From Warburgia ugandensis (lineage: Eukaryota > Streptophyta > Magnoliopsida > Canellales > Canellaceae), in NCBI GenBank assembly GCA_035236585.1, contig CP141132.1:23388445-23452444 (forward strand): 64,000 nt of DNA, given 5' to 3'. Below, piece after piece: positions 50,321 through 61,286 of this stretch. Under the pieces are notes generated by a model that saw only the letters and a program-made list of their open reading frames with translations, ran no database searches and was not told the DNA's origin. Numbering within the stretch: the first letter of the stretch is position 1; every line of letters starts with the position of its first letter. The translations under genes and the position numbers were made by a program.

Positions 50321-52307
50321 GTTTGTTTACTCTTCCTCTTCTGCGTATCATTGTATTTCCTTTTCTGGGTTTTTTTCTCAATGTAACCAAAACTCCGTTC
50401 CTGAGCAGTCGATTATTTGGTTTTCTGAGTAGGTGCTCTAATCTAGATGTTTACCTCTTCTGTTACAATATCTCTCTGGGTTCCTTTTTTTTATCACTAT
50501 AATTACTGTATTAGTTCATGAAAAACTAAATCATCTGGGTCTTTCTGGATATGCACCCAAGTTACTAGAATCATCTGGGTTTTTCTCTTTTGGGTGTGCT
50601 CCAAAATTAAGTGCACATTGGGCATTTTTGAATTTGAAGTTAAATCTCATTAGTTTATCAAAGAAGTTCCCATGCGGCTTAATTGAGTTTCTTTCATCTA
50701 GTTGACTCTGTAAAGTTTCTGCACTTTCATTAGCCAATAGTTTCCTTTCCAGTTGACTTTGATAACTGTTCACTTTATTGTCCCACCCACTCAAAAGGTT
50801 TCTATACTTGACGCGTGCCATTTGATCTATCACCTTTACATACTGTAACGGCTTGAGTTGGAGCTCATTTTTCAGTTATTTCTTGAGAACCCAAAACTTC
50901 AAACTCTGACACATACCTGCCTATGTATTCCGTTGTTGGATTCAGCTTCTACATCTTGTCCTGGGCTTAGGGGAGACCAATCCTTTTTAGCAGTTTGAAA
51001 ATGATATATTAACTGTTATTTACTTGATCTATTCATATTTCGGACTTATCTTTATGTCTCAAGTAGGTTAGTTTAAGCAGTTCTTGGTTTGGAGATTTTA
51101 TAATTTTGCTGATTTTATCTGTCTGCAGATATAATCTGTCATTATTTTCATGCCTTATCACTACATCAGTTACTTTAAATCTAATAAAATGTTTGATCTA
51201 TGTTGACTTTATTATATTTTGCCATTAAGTCGAATGAACCAAGCGTAGGAGTGGAGAATGGAAGTCAAATATCCCAGAATTTCAGGAATTGGGCTAATGA
51301 ACTGGAGCTATGCATCTAAGTAGCACATAAAGATAGAGTTATCAAATGATTTTTATTGCAAGCTAAAGTATCTAAATTTGAAAATGATGGTTGCCATGGA
51401 AGCATCACAGTCGTAGTTGCTGGTAGGAGCAACTGGTTTGAATGTCACTGCAAGATTTTCAAAGTGATACGTAGGGCTTAAGATTTCTGCTACTAAAAAG
51501 TTAAGTACTGAGTCAGCTCATGAATATTTTGAATTAGTCCCTGAGATGCTTTAGATGATTGTCAAATTGTGGCAAGTTAAGAAGTACGGTTGGCTCCATG
51601 AGTTAAGCTCAGCGGTATAGTTTGTGTCAATTATCTGTCATGAGGTCAAATAGTTCTCTGTCTTGTCAAAAATGGGAAGTAATGATTGCAAATATAAGAC
51701 CAGCAGTGACAAGTTCTACCAGAAACTCAGGTTTCCATGGAGCATCATTTCACAAATAATTGAAAAAGGTAAAATATCTTTGAAGGCTGACTTATAACTT
51801 TTTATTCTTTGCTACATATGTCTATTTAGATTCTGAGATCCATCTATATGTCTGGTATATTTCCTGCCAGCACTTGTAGTAATTCAATCTTGAAAAGATT
51901 TCCGTGACATGTCTGGACATATAGATGAAACTAAACAATTTTAGATGGGCTTTTGCATGTGCTGCTTGTCATTTCTGGTCTTTTTGGTTCTGCCACTAAT
52001 GTTATGTCTCCTACATCCTTGCTTTATTTGTGGATCCTATCATTGGTTTGGGTCGAAGATGATTGCATTTCTGTAATATGATGTTGGAACATGATTCTTT
52101 CTTCTAGTTCGAGCTGTTGTGCACATTCCTTATTCAAGTGATTAAATTGTTCAACTTTTTCTTTGTTATCTTCAAAATTGATCTTTTAATCTATTTCTTC
52201 CTAGTTTCAAATTCGTCTTTTTGTTTCATGTGTATTTACTTGAAGGATACTATGTTGATTCAGTTTTCCTAATAGGGTACTATTAATTTGATGTGTTACA
52301 GGGGACC

Positions 52308-52340
52308 ATGGATTTTCAGTTATTAGGAAGTGAGAGATGA
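52308..52340 (+). other. Upstream ORF overlapping the start codon of the cytidylyltransferase remnant
   Basis: Ten codons (MDFQLLGSER) and a stop. The start has a good context (ACCATGG), and its TGA stop overlaps the main ATG as ATGA at 52,337-52,340. It lies wholly in the predicted exon after the acceptor at 52,300-52,301. It could lower or couple translation of the main frame, if the locus is or was expressed. Confidence 0.5.
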
Positions 52341-52429
52341 CTGCAACAACTATGCAAAAGGATGGTAGCATGACCTCCCCTACTTCTAATCCATCTGGTC
52401 GGGTCCGGCACCGTAGACGCTCAAATGAG
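52337..52429 (+). pseudogene. CDS1-like: Coding exon 1 of the cytidylyltransferase remnant
   Basis: Thirty-one codons ending ..RHRRRSNE, the conserved plant N-terminal motif. The ATG is the first in the family's frame. The donor is GAG|GTTGGC, a weak site (GTRAGT is usual), which suggests decay or a poor splice. Read through, the frame stays open to a stop near 52,612 without family similarity. Confidence 0.8.
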
Positions 52430-54194
52430 GTTGGCATCTTGGTTTCTGCAGATTATTGTTTGAGCTATATTTTCTGCCCTTTTGTTTGGATATTTTGGTC
52501 CAGTAGTCTCAATTTACCAAAAGGCAGTCATTTTAAAATGCATATAATATATATACATTGGCACGACAACTTCAGAGTAGATGATGCTGATATGAGAAGC
52601 TCCCCATCATAGTAAGGCCAGGTTAGATGCAACAACATATCACAGAATTCTGTGAGCTGCTGTGAGATGAACCTTATAAGGTCTCTACTCCCCCAGGCGA
52701 AAAGAAGAAGAAAAGTATTACTTATTTTTAATGCAATTAAACTTTTCCAGAAACCATACTATTTGCTCATAATAGTGGTTTTCATGGTCCCAAGGCCCTT
52801 ATTAGTAAGGGCTATAGCTTCTAGTTTTAGGCACCAAGAATGGAAGACCAGCGACCAGTGGAGTCGCTGGATAAGCTTATGAGGCAGAAGGTCTCAATTG
52901 ATGCACCTTTAGCATCACCTTTTTTGTTTTGACGGCTTAGTACAAAGGTGTTTACGAGGCGCTATTAGGAAACATTAGTTACAGGCAGCCAAAGTTGGGA
53001 AGGATTGGGTGAAAAGCACACAGTCGATGCAGTAGAGGAGGCCTATATTTATTTATTTATTTATAAACTGTGTTCTATAATTCATGGAGTAAATTAGCAT
53101 AAAGAAGTGCTTCTGGTGAAAATTGTTGCAATTTGCTAGCATATTTTCTGATTGAAAATTTCACTTCACCTTGCTGATCAATCTGACATTTGAGTTCTGT
53201 TGAGCAACATCTAGTAAGTGTGACTGGAGAGATGGTTTTTGTTTCATAGATGGTTTTTGTTTCTATATTGCTTGACCTGTGTCTGAGTGTCAAAGAAGGA
53301 CACATGGATAAGGCGCAAGGCATGAAATTCATATCTTACTGAAGTTCCCTTTCTCTTTCTATTGACAATCAGACAAGTTTTTTGGTACCAATACCAGATC
53401 CATTTAAATTCACATAGTGCAATAATACCAAATATATGGCTTATTTTTTCCAAAAGGCTTCATGGAGATTTCATCTTTCTTAGACTCATAATGTTTTTGA
53501 CTTTTTTATTCTCCTACCAGAACAAATTATGTTATATTTAGTGACTTAAACCAACAAATGGATGAGTAAGTCAACATTACTGGTTCAGGTTCAGCCTCAT
53601 TAGTGGTTGACTTGTTCTCCTTGAACAAGCTATCTGAAGAACTAATTTAATTTAAATTGCTTATGTTTTATTTAATTTAATTTTTCTATTTTTGTAGTAC
53701 ATTTTTCTCCAGTTTGTAGTATTTTTTACTCATGCCGCATGAGATTATTCATTCAATGTGCATATTGGTTTTTTACTAGCTCTTTCTTTTCCCGTTGTAA
53801 TTTGATAGATTAAGTGCTGACATACGCACTATGAAAAAGTTTGCCAATTTAGTGTTACATATACATCCCTATTCTGCCTGAAGGATCTTCGTCATTACCC
53901 TTCTGTTGTGGTATCCTTGTCATTTCCATATAGTAAGATTTTTGTGGCTTAAGGGGCTATCATTATTGATCCTGTATCAACTATCCATATATATGTCAAG
54001 GTAACATAGACTTATTTTCTTGCTTGGTCATGGAGTTTTTTACTTGATGCTTCAGCCCTTTGGGACTCACAGCAGTGCCCCATTTCCGTCATAGGGCAAA
54101 TATTTCAAATTTTCTAGTTAGTCATTCATAATAGGTCATGTTTTAATCTTACTTGAAATTGTTATATAGCTAAATGATCTTCCTTTGGTGTCAG
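52430..54194 (+). other. Intron 1 of the cytidylyltransferase remnant
   Basis: About 1.77 kb of AT-rich sequence with a pyrimidine-rich end and acceptor GTGTCAG at 54,194. It includes a TTTA repeat at about 53,046-53,063. No exon or repeat family was recognised inside. Confidence 0.65.
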
Positions 54195-54448
54195 GTTCTT
54201 CCTGATCCAAATAAAGCAAATGGAAGTCATTTACTTGTTGATGATCAGAGCAAATACAAATCAATGTGGATCCGAGCGCATTCCTCTGTATGGATGATTG
54301 GCGGTTTTGTGTTTATTATCTACATGGGTCATCTATACATTTGGGCCATGGTTGTTGTCATCCAAATCTTTATGGCAAAAGAGCTATTCAACTTACTGAG
54401 GAGAGCTCATGAAAGCAGACGCCTTCCACGTTTCAGGCTCTTAAATTG
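54195..54448 (+). pseudogene. CDS1-like: Coding exon 2 of the cytidylyltransferase remnant
   Basis: Open through 84 codons plus two bases. It encodes a short soluble stretch ([19 protein letters not shown]) and then two adjacent hydrophobic segments of the family, ending ..RLLNW at the donor TTG|GTATGTG. No stop or frameshift lies within it, so this exon has been conserved until recently. Confidence 0.88.
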
Positions 54449-54478
54449 GTATGTGGTGTGCTCTCACTTTTCTTCAAA

Positions 54479-54650
54479 GGGGCAGCCCGGTGCATGAAGC
54501 TCCCACCTATGTGGGGTCTAGGGAAGGGGCAAGCCACAATGGCCTAAAGTAGGCAGCCTTACCTTGCATTTTTGCAAGAGGCTGATTCCACGCCTTGAAC
54601 CCGTGACCTCAAGATCACATGATGACAACTTTTACCGTTGCGCCAAGCAT
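54479..54650 (+). mobile_element. Au SINE, nearly full length
   Basis: Begins GGGGCAGCCCGGTGCATGAA and continues with GTAGGCAGCCTTACCTTGCA, GAGGCTGATTCCACGCC, GAACCCGTGACCTCAAG and ACTTTTACCGTTGCGCCAAG. This is the ordered consensus of the plant Au SINE, a tRNA-derived element mobilised by LINE machinery. The usual CTCCCCTTC end is missing. It starts 30 bp after the exon 2 donor. A second, 5'-shortened copy lies at 59,947-60,080. Confidence 0.93.
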
Positions 54651-55661
54651 AATTCGATCCCTGAAGATCATGTGTAGTGTGTACATCAGCATACATGAAA
54701 TATCTAAAATACCCTTTTACACCAACTATAGAATCATGCAGTGAATAGCGCCCTTGGCTTTGGGCTGAGAGTTATTCCCCTGGACAAACAGGAATGCACT
54801 GCCCCCTGTGACTCCCAGCCTAGGGCAATGTGGCCCCGAAGACTGCACAAAGTGTAGCTAAGTGCTCGGTTCCTCCTTTGTTAAGCCTGTAGAACATGAG
54901 ATATTTGACAAAACATAAATGTTAATAGCATGTATGCAGCCCCACTTTATATTTTGGGATTATACATGCTCATAGTAGCTCAAATCATTCTGTGAAGTGG
55001 CAAAGCTGGTGGCTAAGCCCATGTCTTGGTATTCCTTTAAAGTTGTACATTGTCTTTCTCTTCATGATTGTATGACCATGATAATTGGGTCTCTCTCCGT
55101 AATGAATGGCTTTCTTTGGTGGGTGAAAGACTTTTGCATGGTAATAGACAAACTTCTTCCACTCCATATTGTGTCTTTTTCTTTGGAGAAAGGGATGAAG
55201 GTATTGCTCTAGTTTGATTCTTCTTTTCTTGTTCTTTCTTTTTTTGTCTTAAAAGCTTACAAATACTTCATTGGAGTTCTTGGTTGCTGTTATGAAATTA
55301 TTACCATGAAAATAATAATGGGTTTGATATGATTAAATCTTGGGATAATTTTGCTCTGTTTTTATCAAAATACCTGAAGTTTTGTGATACTTATTGCTAC
55401 TTTGTTTATTATACTTGTGACAGTTTGGTAGTGGCATTATAGTTTTTTGACATTTTTTCTCTCTTCCTAACAATTACAATTTTAGTTTGTAACTTGTGCT
55501 TTTTCATGTTTCCTTAGTATTTGTGCTTGAAAAGATCTTGGCTGTACATCTGGAAAGACTTTGTGTTGACATAATTGACTAATTTTATTAAATTAAGGTG
55601 ACTCATAACAAGAAAAACTGAGATATGACTAAATTGTCATTTGTCCTAATATCTTATGCAG
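54651..55661 (+). other. Gap between exon 2 and the next surviving exon
   Basis: This 1-kb stretch should hold several exons of the family (the central membrane segments and the NDIFAY/SPKKTWEG-type region) but none is recognisable in any frame. The frame 54,997-55,212 has no family similarity. The loss is either a genomic deletion or an assembly gap. Confidence 0.6.
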
Positions 55662-55709
55662 CTTGCAAATGTCTTGGGCCGTTTTCTATGGTTAACATGT
55701 CCGCGGAAG
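55662..55709 (+). pseudogene. CDS1-like: Internal exon (LANVLGRF..) of the cytidylyltransferase remnant
   Basis: Sixteen codons between acceptor TTATGCAG and donor AAG|GTAATT, encoding LANVLGRFLWLTCPRK, which is highly conserved in plant members. It starts and ends in phase 0. Confidence 0.88.
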
Positions 55710-55812
55710 GTAATTCTTTTGAACCAAAGTCACTTTGTAAAGTTCATGCAATAGAACCATGAAATTTGGAGGATGATAATTAACCTGTCCATAGGGATAA
55801 AATTTTATGCAG

Positions 55813-55899
55813 GATTTATCAACTGGGTGGCTTCATTGTGATCCTGGTCCACTGTTTAAACCAGAATATTATCCTTTACCGAAATGGGTTCATCAATGG
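55813..55899 (+). pseudogene. CDS1-like: Internal exon (DLSTGW..) of the cytidylyltransferase remnant
   Basis: Twenty-nine codons between acceptor TTATGCAG and donor TGG|GTGAGT, encoding [18 protein letters not shown] and ending WVHQW. In complete relatives the next exon carries the catalytic C-terminus. No such exon was found in the following 8 kb. Confidence 0.88.
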
Positions 55900-57800
55900 G
55901 TGAGTAATCCGATACTGATAGCTATATCAGTTATTAAAATATGTAATGGATCTGTTTTTGTTTGGTTGCACCTGGATTTAAGAAACATGTGTATTTTATG
56001 AGCTAAGTAGGAAAATAGTTCAAGTGTTATGAGGTCCTTCACATATTTTGGCTTTGGGAAACTGATGGATTTGTTAAAAAGAGGGAAAGCCTATAAAGAA
56101 GAGAGCCAGATGGTCATAACCACAAATAAAGAACAGAATTAAATTACCCAGGTTGAAAATGACTGCTGCATAATGCTTGCGTGCATGATTTGTCAGACAC
56201 TTCTATTTCCCTTCTGTATTTGTGTTGGACAGACATTGACAGGACACCCATGTTGACATCTCTGAGGACATTTTGGACTCTCATTATAACTTGCAGTGAA
56301 GCTTCTGCATTTTTAATTGGCTTCTTTTTTGGATTTTGTTTAATTTAGCCTTTTTTGCAATATTTTGTTTCTTTCATTTGTTGCCCTGTCTAGTATTTTA
56401 GCAGCTGCAGTGTCAGACACCTGTATAGGTGTTGTGTCCAGATACCTGTGTCAGTGTCCACAGGTCATAGCCTGCACATAAGCGCTACCCAGGCTTTGAA
56501 TTTATTTCGAACCAACATGCCTATGGGAAGTGAATGGAATAATGTGCTATAAACTTTCTGCCAGATGCCAAGGAAACACCTGTTGAGCCTGCATCGCACC
56601 TGATTTTGCTGGATGGATATCCATCCACATGGACCACATCAAACAGCACTCGAAGTAAGCAACGAGAAGCTCCACATCTTGCTTGAAGATGTCAACCTGG
56701 GCATCCAAATCATCGTGGATAGAAAGGGATCAGGGAGACAAACTTAGTGATTTCCACTGGTCTCTAAACATACCACACTCTCTGTCCAGTAACCTCATAA
56801 TTCTGTACAATTACTGATAAATCAAATCCATATTCTGCTGATTCCATTGTGAGGAAGTTCCTTTGACTGGTGGAGGCAGTGTCCTTATTTGTAACCAAGA
56901 ATTGCTTCTAAGTTTCCCACCACCAATCTCTCCAGTTAAGCTTTCGATGTTTGGGCATTCTGATCCTTTAGAACAGTGCTCTTAACCAACAACAGAGCCT
57001 CTGAAAGTTTGCCCTTTCTAAGTTCAAGGAGCAAACTTCCAGTTTTCCACCAAGGAAGACAATCTCAAATAGACAGATTTTTTGAGAACTGTCTGCAGGA
57101 ATACCATTTCCACAGTCTTTTATCATTTTTTCCTCCAGTGTTATATGTGTTGCTTGCATTCAATGATTTATTCATGAAACTAAAGCAAAAAATGCTTCTT
57201 GATAATCTTGGCCTCTTACATCCGGTAGTAGTTTGCTACTGCTACTTCTTTATCAGTACAACCCTCTAATGACCAGGATTTGCTTTAATGGTATCTCTCT
57301 TTACCAACTGTAACTCCAAGCTAGCACATCGTACCTTTCCTAGCTTTGGAGTAAATTTCTTTAATGAAATCTTCAGCCTTACTGCTTTAGCTTTTCAAGT
57401 CTTAGAGGCAAACCCTCATGAACTTTCTTGGTATTCCACCATTTTCTTTCATGCTTTGTTCTATTACTTTTGTCCACGAACTCCTTTTCTCCTTTCCAAA
57501 CCTCTATAACCATTTCTATGGCAGTTCCTATTCAGTAACTATTAGTTTCTCAACAATGTGATGTTTTCTACTTTTTACCCTGATTCTGGTGCAGAAAACC
57601 TACAAGGAGAGAGAGCGTATGTGCTGCAGTGGATCCAAAACTAAAAAAATCAACCTTACTTTAGTCACAGGGAGGGAGAGCCTATCTGCTGCAGTTGACC
57701 CAAACAAAAAAAATTGACTGAATTTAGTCATTCAATAAAGACACTAAGAGGTTGGATCTTTCTTGTTTTTGAGAGCATCCTTATTGTGATCACGAACAAC
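55900..57800 (+). other. Unassigned sequence after the last recognised exon
   Basis: No exon of the upstream gene and no clear repeat family was recognised. A GTGTC-rich imperfect repeat lies at about 56,400-56,470. A short segment recurs at about 57,607 and 57,670 (GCTGCAGT followed by GATCC/GACCC AAA). Reading frames at 56,968-57,269 and 57,288-57,509 are unsupported. Confidence 0.4.
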
Positions 57801-57802
57801 TC

Positions 57803-59175
57803 TTGATTAAAGAGTCAAGAGAAAAATCTAAAATAATAAAAAATAAGATAGTGAAGCATTTTACAAATTTCATTGAGATAATATTCCTTGATGCCCTGAG
57901 AAGGAGCATACAACCCTTGTTTGGAGTTCATCCTCTTGGTTCTTGTGGAGCTATAGTAGAAGCAAAAATGATTGCTTCTGTTAACAGTGATTTGAGAAAT
58001 GAGTCTACTTCTACTATCGGTGTGACCACAAATGCTTTTGTTAGAAATATAAGAAACAAGTTTGGTTTCAGCATCTCTTCACTACACAATTTCACTGAAC
58101 TCAAATTCAACTTAAGCTCATGAGGCAGATCATTCGAGTATCCTTACGTTGCTTCAAAAGGTGCATCTGCAGGCATCTTAGTAGCTTGGGATCTTCCAAG
58201 CTACCTAAGCAGTGCTCTGAAATATGTAATTTGACGATCTCTCTCAAATTCTTCTACTGATCCATATCCAAAAGCTGAAATTTGTGGGAGTTTACTATCC
58301 TAATTGAGAGGCCAAACGAGTTAAGCTCCGGAATGACCTCCTGACATTATCTCCAGTTGGATGGAACCTCTCTGCGTCCCAGGTGATCTCAACTTCACCA
58401 GATACACTTTTGAAAGAAGTTCAAGGGCAAAATGAACTCAGCAGTGACAGATTTCTCAACTTTCGTTAATCTTCATTACATCATTGACCTTCCTTTGAAA
58501 CGAGGCTCATACTCTTGGTGTAGTGAGCAGACACCTACATTTTCATGGACTGTGAGATTTTTAGCGACAGATGACTGGCTGGATTTCTTTCTAAATTCTA
58601 CGAAATCTAAACTTGATTGTCCTACCTCCAATTCACTGGCCCAATTTTACTATCTCTCAACTGTATCCGCAGAGGTAAATCCCCATTTAGATTGTAGCAA
58701 GATTGTCTGCAAGATTCTTAATGTGTTAGGGAAAGGTGGGACCCAGAATAGTTTCCTTGGTACCAATTCTTCTGATCTCTGAACAGAAGCTTCTCTGATA
58801 CTGATTCTTCTGATCTGGTTTGCCTTAGTAAGCAATCTTAAGGACCTCTATATCAGGGAAGAATCATGTTGGAGACAAACAGGTCGACTGAAGTGGATGC
58901 AAACTGATGTAAAAAACTCTAAATTTTTCCATCGTATGGCTACATAGTGGAGAAATTACAACTGAGCTCATTCAATTCATTAGACATTACAAAGATCTGT
59001 TCTCAGATGACTACAACAATAGACCTCTACCTAATGGCATTCAATTTGAAAGAATTTCTGCCTAAGACAGAACTGAACTTCAGTGGCGATTTTCAGAAGA
59101 AGTCCATTTTGCAATCAAAGATTTCAAACCAGATGCCTTCCGGGGACCTGATGGTCATACCATGATAAGATCCAA
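57803..59175 (+). pseudogene. L1-type LINE fragment: endonuclease to start of reverse transcriptase
   Basis: Broken frames follow the order of plant L1 ORF2. KGASAGILVAWDLP at about 58,160 and VPGDLNFTRYTFERSS at about 58,380 belong to the APE-type endonuclease. They continue with NSAVTDFSTFVNLHYIIDLP, GSYSWCSEQTPTFSW and WLDFFLNSTKS (58,435-58,620). The linker ESCWRQTGRLKWMQ and KNSKFFHRMAT lies at 58,860-58,950. The beginning of reverse transcriptase (AIKDFKPDAFRGPDG) is at about 59,113-59,155. The catalytic RT motifs are missing because the copy ends near 59,175. The upstream limit is approximate. Non-functional. Confidence 0.82.
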
Positions 59176-59249
59176 CCTAGTGAAATCTCTGCTGCAATTA
59201 AACCAGGAGACCAGATGCTAAGGAGATCTAGATTGGAAAAAAACTCAGA

Positions 59250-59877
59250 GCTAATGAAGCTAGCTGACAGTTTTACCAACTATCAGTTAGAATGTGTATT
59301 AGTTTAGTATACTGACTGTAGTTAGTGCATTGCCAGCTGAACAGTTGGTGGTTATTGTCAGTTTGTTAGGCCAGCTGTCGGTTAGTTGTACTTCCCATAG
59401 TTAATTTCAAATGGCTGTAATTCAGTTAGAGGAAGATTGAATAGTGCATGTACTGCTAGTTAGTAGTTAGTAATACTGTTGAACTGACTGTTACACAGCT
59501 ACACAGTTAGTTAGTGACAGCTAGGGTGGTTGCTTTGATGGGAAAGGTTGTTAAAGTAGTAACAGCCTAAGTAATGGAGAGTCCACCTATAAAAGGGGCT
59601 TACTTTGTACTTGGAAGCTATTCATTGAATGTAAAACACACCAGTGCAAACTATATTTGAAGCTCTTCTTCCACTCACTGTGAAGAAACCTTTGCATTGC
59701 TTCCTTTCATTACTTCTCCAGTCATCTTTGCATTTCCATTATTTTGATCTTCTGCTGCAATTAGCGTTAATATTGGATCCTTCACCGCTCTATTTTTTCT
59801 TTGTTTCGCCTTCATCTTTCCCTCTTCTTCTTAACATTTTCAATTAGCAAACACCTTGATAAGTCCAGAACTTATCA
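59250..59877 (+). mobile_element. Probable LTR with TATA box, possibly the 5' LTR of element R1
   Basis: A TTAGTTAG-rich stretch (59,280-59,520) is followed by TATAAAAGGGGC at 59,589-59,600 and a TGTAAAACACACC leader-like part, a layout typical of a plant LTR promoter. It may end near ..CTTATCA (59,871-59,877), followed by ATTGGT, which could be a decayed primer site. No TSD or second copy was found, so the LTR call is an inference from layout and from the chromovirus interior that follows. Confidence 0.45.
59589..59600 (+). promoter_or_regulatory. TATA box in the LTR-like region
   Basis: TATAAAAGGGGC in plus orientation, in front of a gene-free leader-like sequence. Confidence 0.55.
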
Positions 59878-59946
59878 ATTGGTTGTTTCATCTTTGAACT
59901 GTATTAGCAGTACCACAGATTTCTGTTTAAGCATCAATGGCTGAAG

Positions 59947-60080
59947 GTGCAAGATCCAACAATGGTCTATAGTACGCAGCCTTACCTTGCATTTTTGCAT
60001 GAGGCTGTATCCATGCCTTGAACCGGTGACCTCAAGGTCTCACGACGACAACTTTTACCATTGCACCAAGGTTCCCCTTC
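59947..60080 (+). mobile_element. Au SINE, 5'-shortened copy
   Basis: Shares TCTATAGTACGCAGCCTTAC, GAGGCTGTATCCATGCCTTG, GAACCGGTGACCTCAAG and TTGCACCAAGGTTCCCCTTC with the Au consensus and with the copy at 54,479. It keeps the 3' end (CCCCTTC) that the first copy lacks. The first 50 or so bases are missing or internally deleted. It is placed in front of the R1 nucleocapsid. Confidence 0.87.
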
Positions 60081-60104
60081 ACATTCTGCTGCAGAACACA
60101 AATC

Positions 60105-61230
60105 AAAGAGGGAAAATAGCCTCTGTTACTACAGTGAAAAAATGCAGTAGAGGCCATCAGTGCAAAGCTAAGTGAAACATCTAAGTAGGGGATGAAGAGA
60201 CAGAAGAATTGTTACAAGAAAGAGAAGACATAGATACTGAAGAGATACGAGAAAACACTGAAGAAATGACTCCTGAAGTAAGCATACATGCCTTAGATGA
60301 TCAAATGAGTCCAAGAGACAGGGAAATATAGAGTTAACGATTTGCAAATTCTCATTGATGGAGGAAGTACTCACAACTTCATCCAAGAAAGGGTTGTGCA
60401 CAATCTGAAACTGCAAACAGTACCCGTCAAAGAGTTTAAGGTACTGGTCGGCAATGGGGAGTATCTTTTGTGCTTTAAGAAGTGTCCTGCAGTCCACTTG
60501 AATCTGCAAGGCTATGTTTTGATTATAGACTCATATGTGCTTCCAAGAAGAGCAGCTGATGTGGTCTCAGGGATACAATGACTGCAACTTGGACCAGTTG
60601 TGATAGACTATAAGAAGTTAACTTTGGATTTTGTATGGAATGAGGAACAAGTGCACTTGATGGGTGAATTAGTGTTGAATGCTGAACCATTGCTTGCCAA
60701 GCAATTGAAAAAGTTACAAGCTACCGATAGCATTGCTTCCATGTGTCAACTGTCACCAGTAGAAATGCAACATTCAGCTGAGGAAAACAAAGTATCTCAC
60801 CTGGAGATTTTGCAGGTGTTAGCTGAGTTCACCTCAGTTTTCCAGTAACCAAAGACACTACCTCCTGGTAGAGCTTGTGATCATCACATTCACATGATAC
60901 AAGGTTTGAACCAGTGAATGTGAGACCATACAGGTACCGATGGTTTCAGAAGACAGAGATGGAGAAGTCAGCGAATGAAGTGCTGCGCAATGGCATTATC
61001 AGACAGTACTAGCTCCGTTTCATCTCCAGTATTGTTTGTCAAAAAGAAAGATGGAACATGGAGGTTTTATATTGATTATTGAGCACTAAATGAGGCTACT
61101 ATCAAAGACAAGTTTGCCATTCCAACCATTGATGAAATGATAGATGAATTGCATGGAGCAATGTGGTTTTCTAAACTGGATTTGGGAGCTGGATATTACC
61201 AAATCAGGATGGTAGTGCAGGACTGATACA
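60105..61230 (+). pseudogene. Chromovirus R1: nucleocapsid, protease and start of reverse transcriptase
   Basis: In order: a nucleocapsid end (KKCSRGHQCKAK, about 60,140), an acidic linker (DEETEELLQE.., PEVSIHALDDQMSP), an aspartic protease starting LIDGGSTHNF at about 60,350 (DGG in place of the usual DSG/DTG) and running to about 60,580, then SPVEMQ.. and LAEFTSVFQ before the reverse transcriptase. RT shows SPVLFVKKKDGTWRF (about 61,031) and [22 protein letters not shown] followed by GYYQIR (to about 61,212), then stops. The YxDD catalytic motif, RNase H, integrase and chromodomain are missing. Frameshifts and stops lie at 60,579, 60,846 and 61,079. Clade Reina/Tekay/Galadriel is possible. 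Confidence 0.85.
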
Positions 61231-61275
61231 CCACCAATATATCATACTTACTCTAGAAGAGAAGACACACACCAC

Positions 61276-61286
61276 AGGGAGGGGGA
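61276..61286 (+). promoter_or_regulatory. Polypurine tract in front of the R2 LTR
   Basis: AGGGAGGGGGA ends directly at the LTR start TGCTACACG. Such a tract belongs to the 3' end of an element, so its presence in front of a 5' LTR is unusual. Confidence 0.6.

Larger units (their letters stand above)
52302..55899 (+). pseudogene. CDS1-like: Phosphatidate cytidylyltransferase (CDP-diacylglycerol synthase), partial and probably a pseudogene
   Basis: The family makes CDP-diacylglycerol from phosphatidic acid and CTP, a precursor of phosphatidylinositol and phosphatidylglycerol; the plant CDS1/CDS2 enzymes are multi-pass ER membrane proteins of about 420 residues. Four exons with consensus acceptors are seen: 52,302-52,429 (start codon 52,337), 54,195-54,448, 55,662-55,709 and 55,813-55,899. 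They cover about 160 residues: the basic N-terminus (RVRHRRRSNE), the first membrane segments ([27 protein letters not shown]) and the later LANVLGRF..LTCPRK and [18 protein letters not shown] segments. About 150 residues between exon 2 and the third exon are absent from the 1.2-kb gap. Exon 2 ends in phase 2 while the next exon starts in phase 0, so direct joining shifts the frame. The C-terminal signature (KR..KD..PxHGGxxDRxD type) was not found. Rival view: a real gene with a misassembled gap and a very long last intron. Confidence 0.82.

Noticed and set aside
50182-50502. A 106-codon frame upstream of the cytidylyltransferase remnant
   Set aside because: No recognised domain. It spans a likely 5' UTR exon end and intron start, and its composition is that of chance AT-rich sequence.
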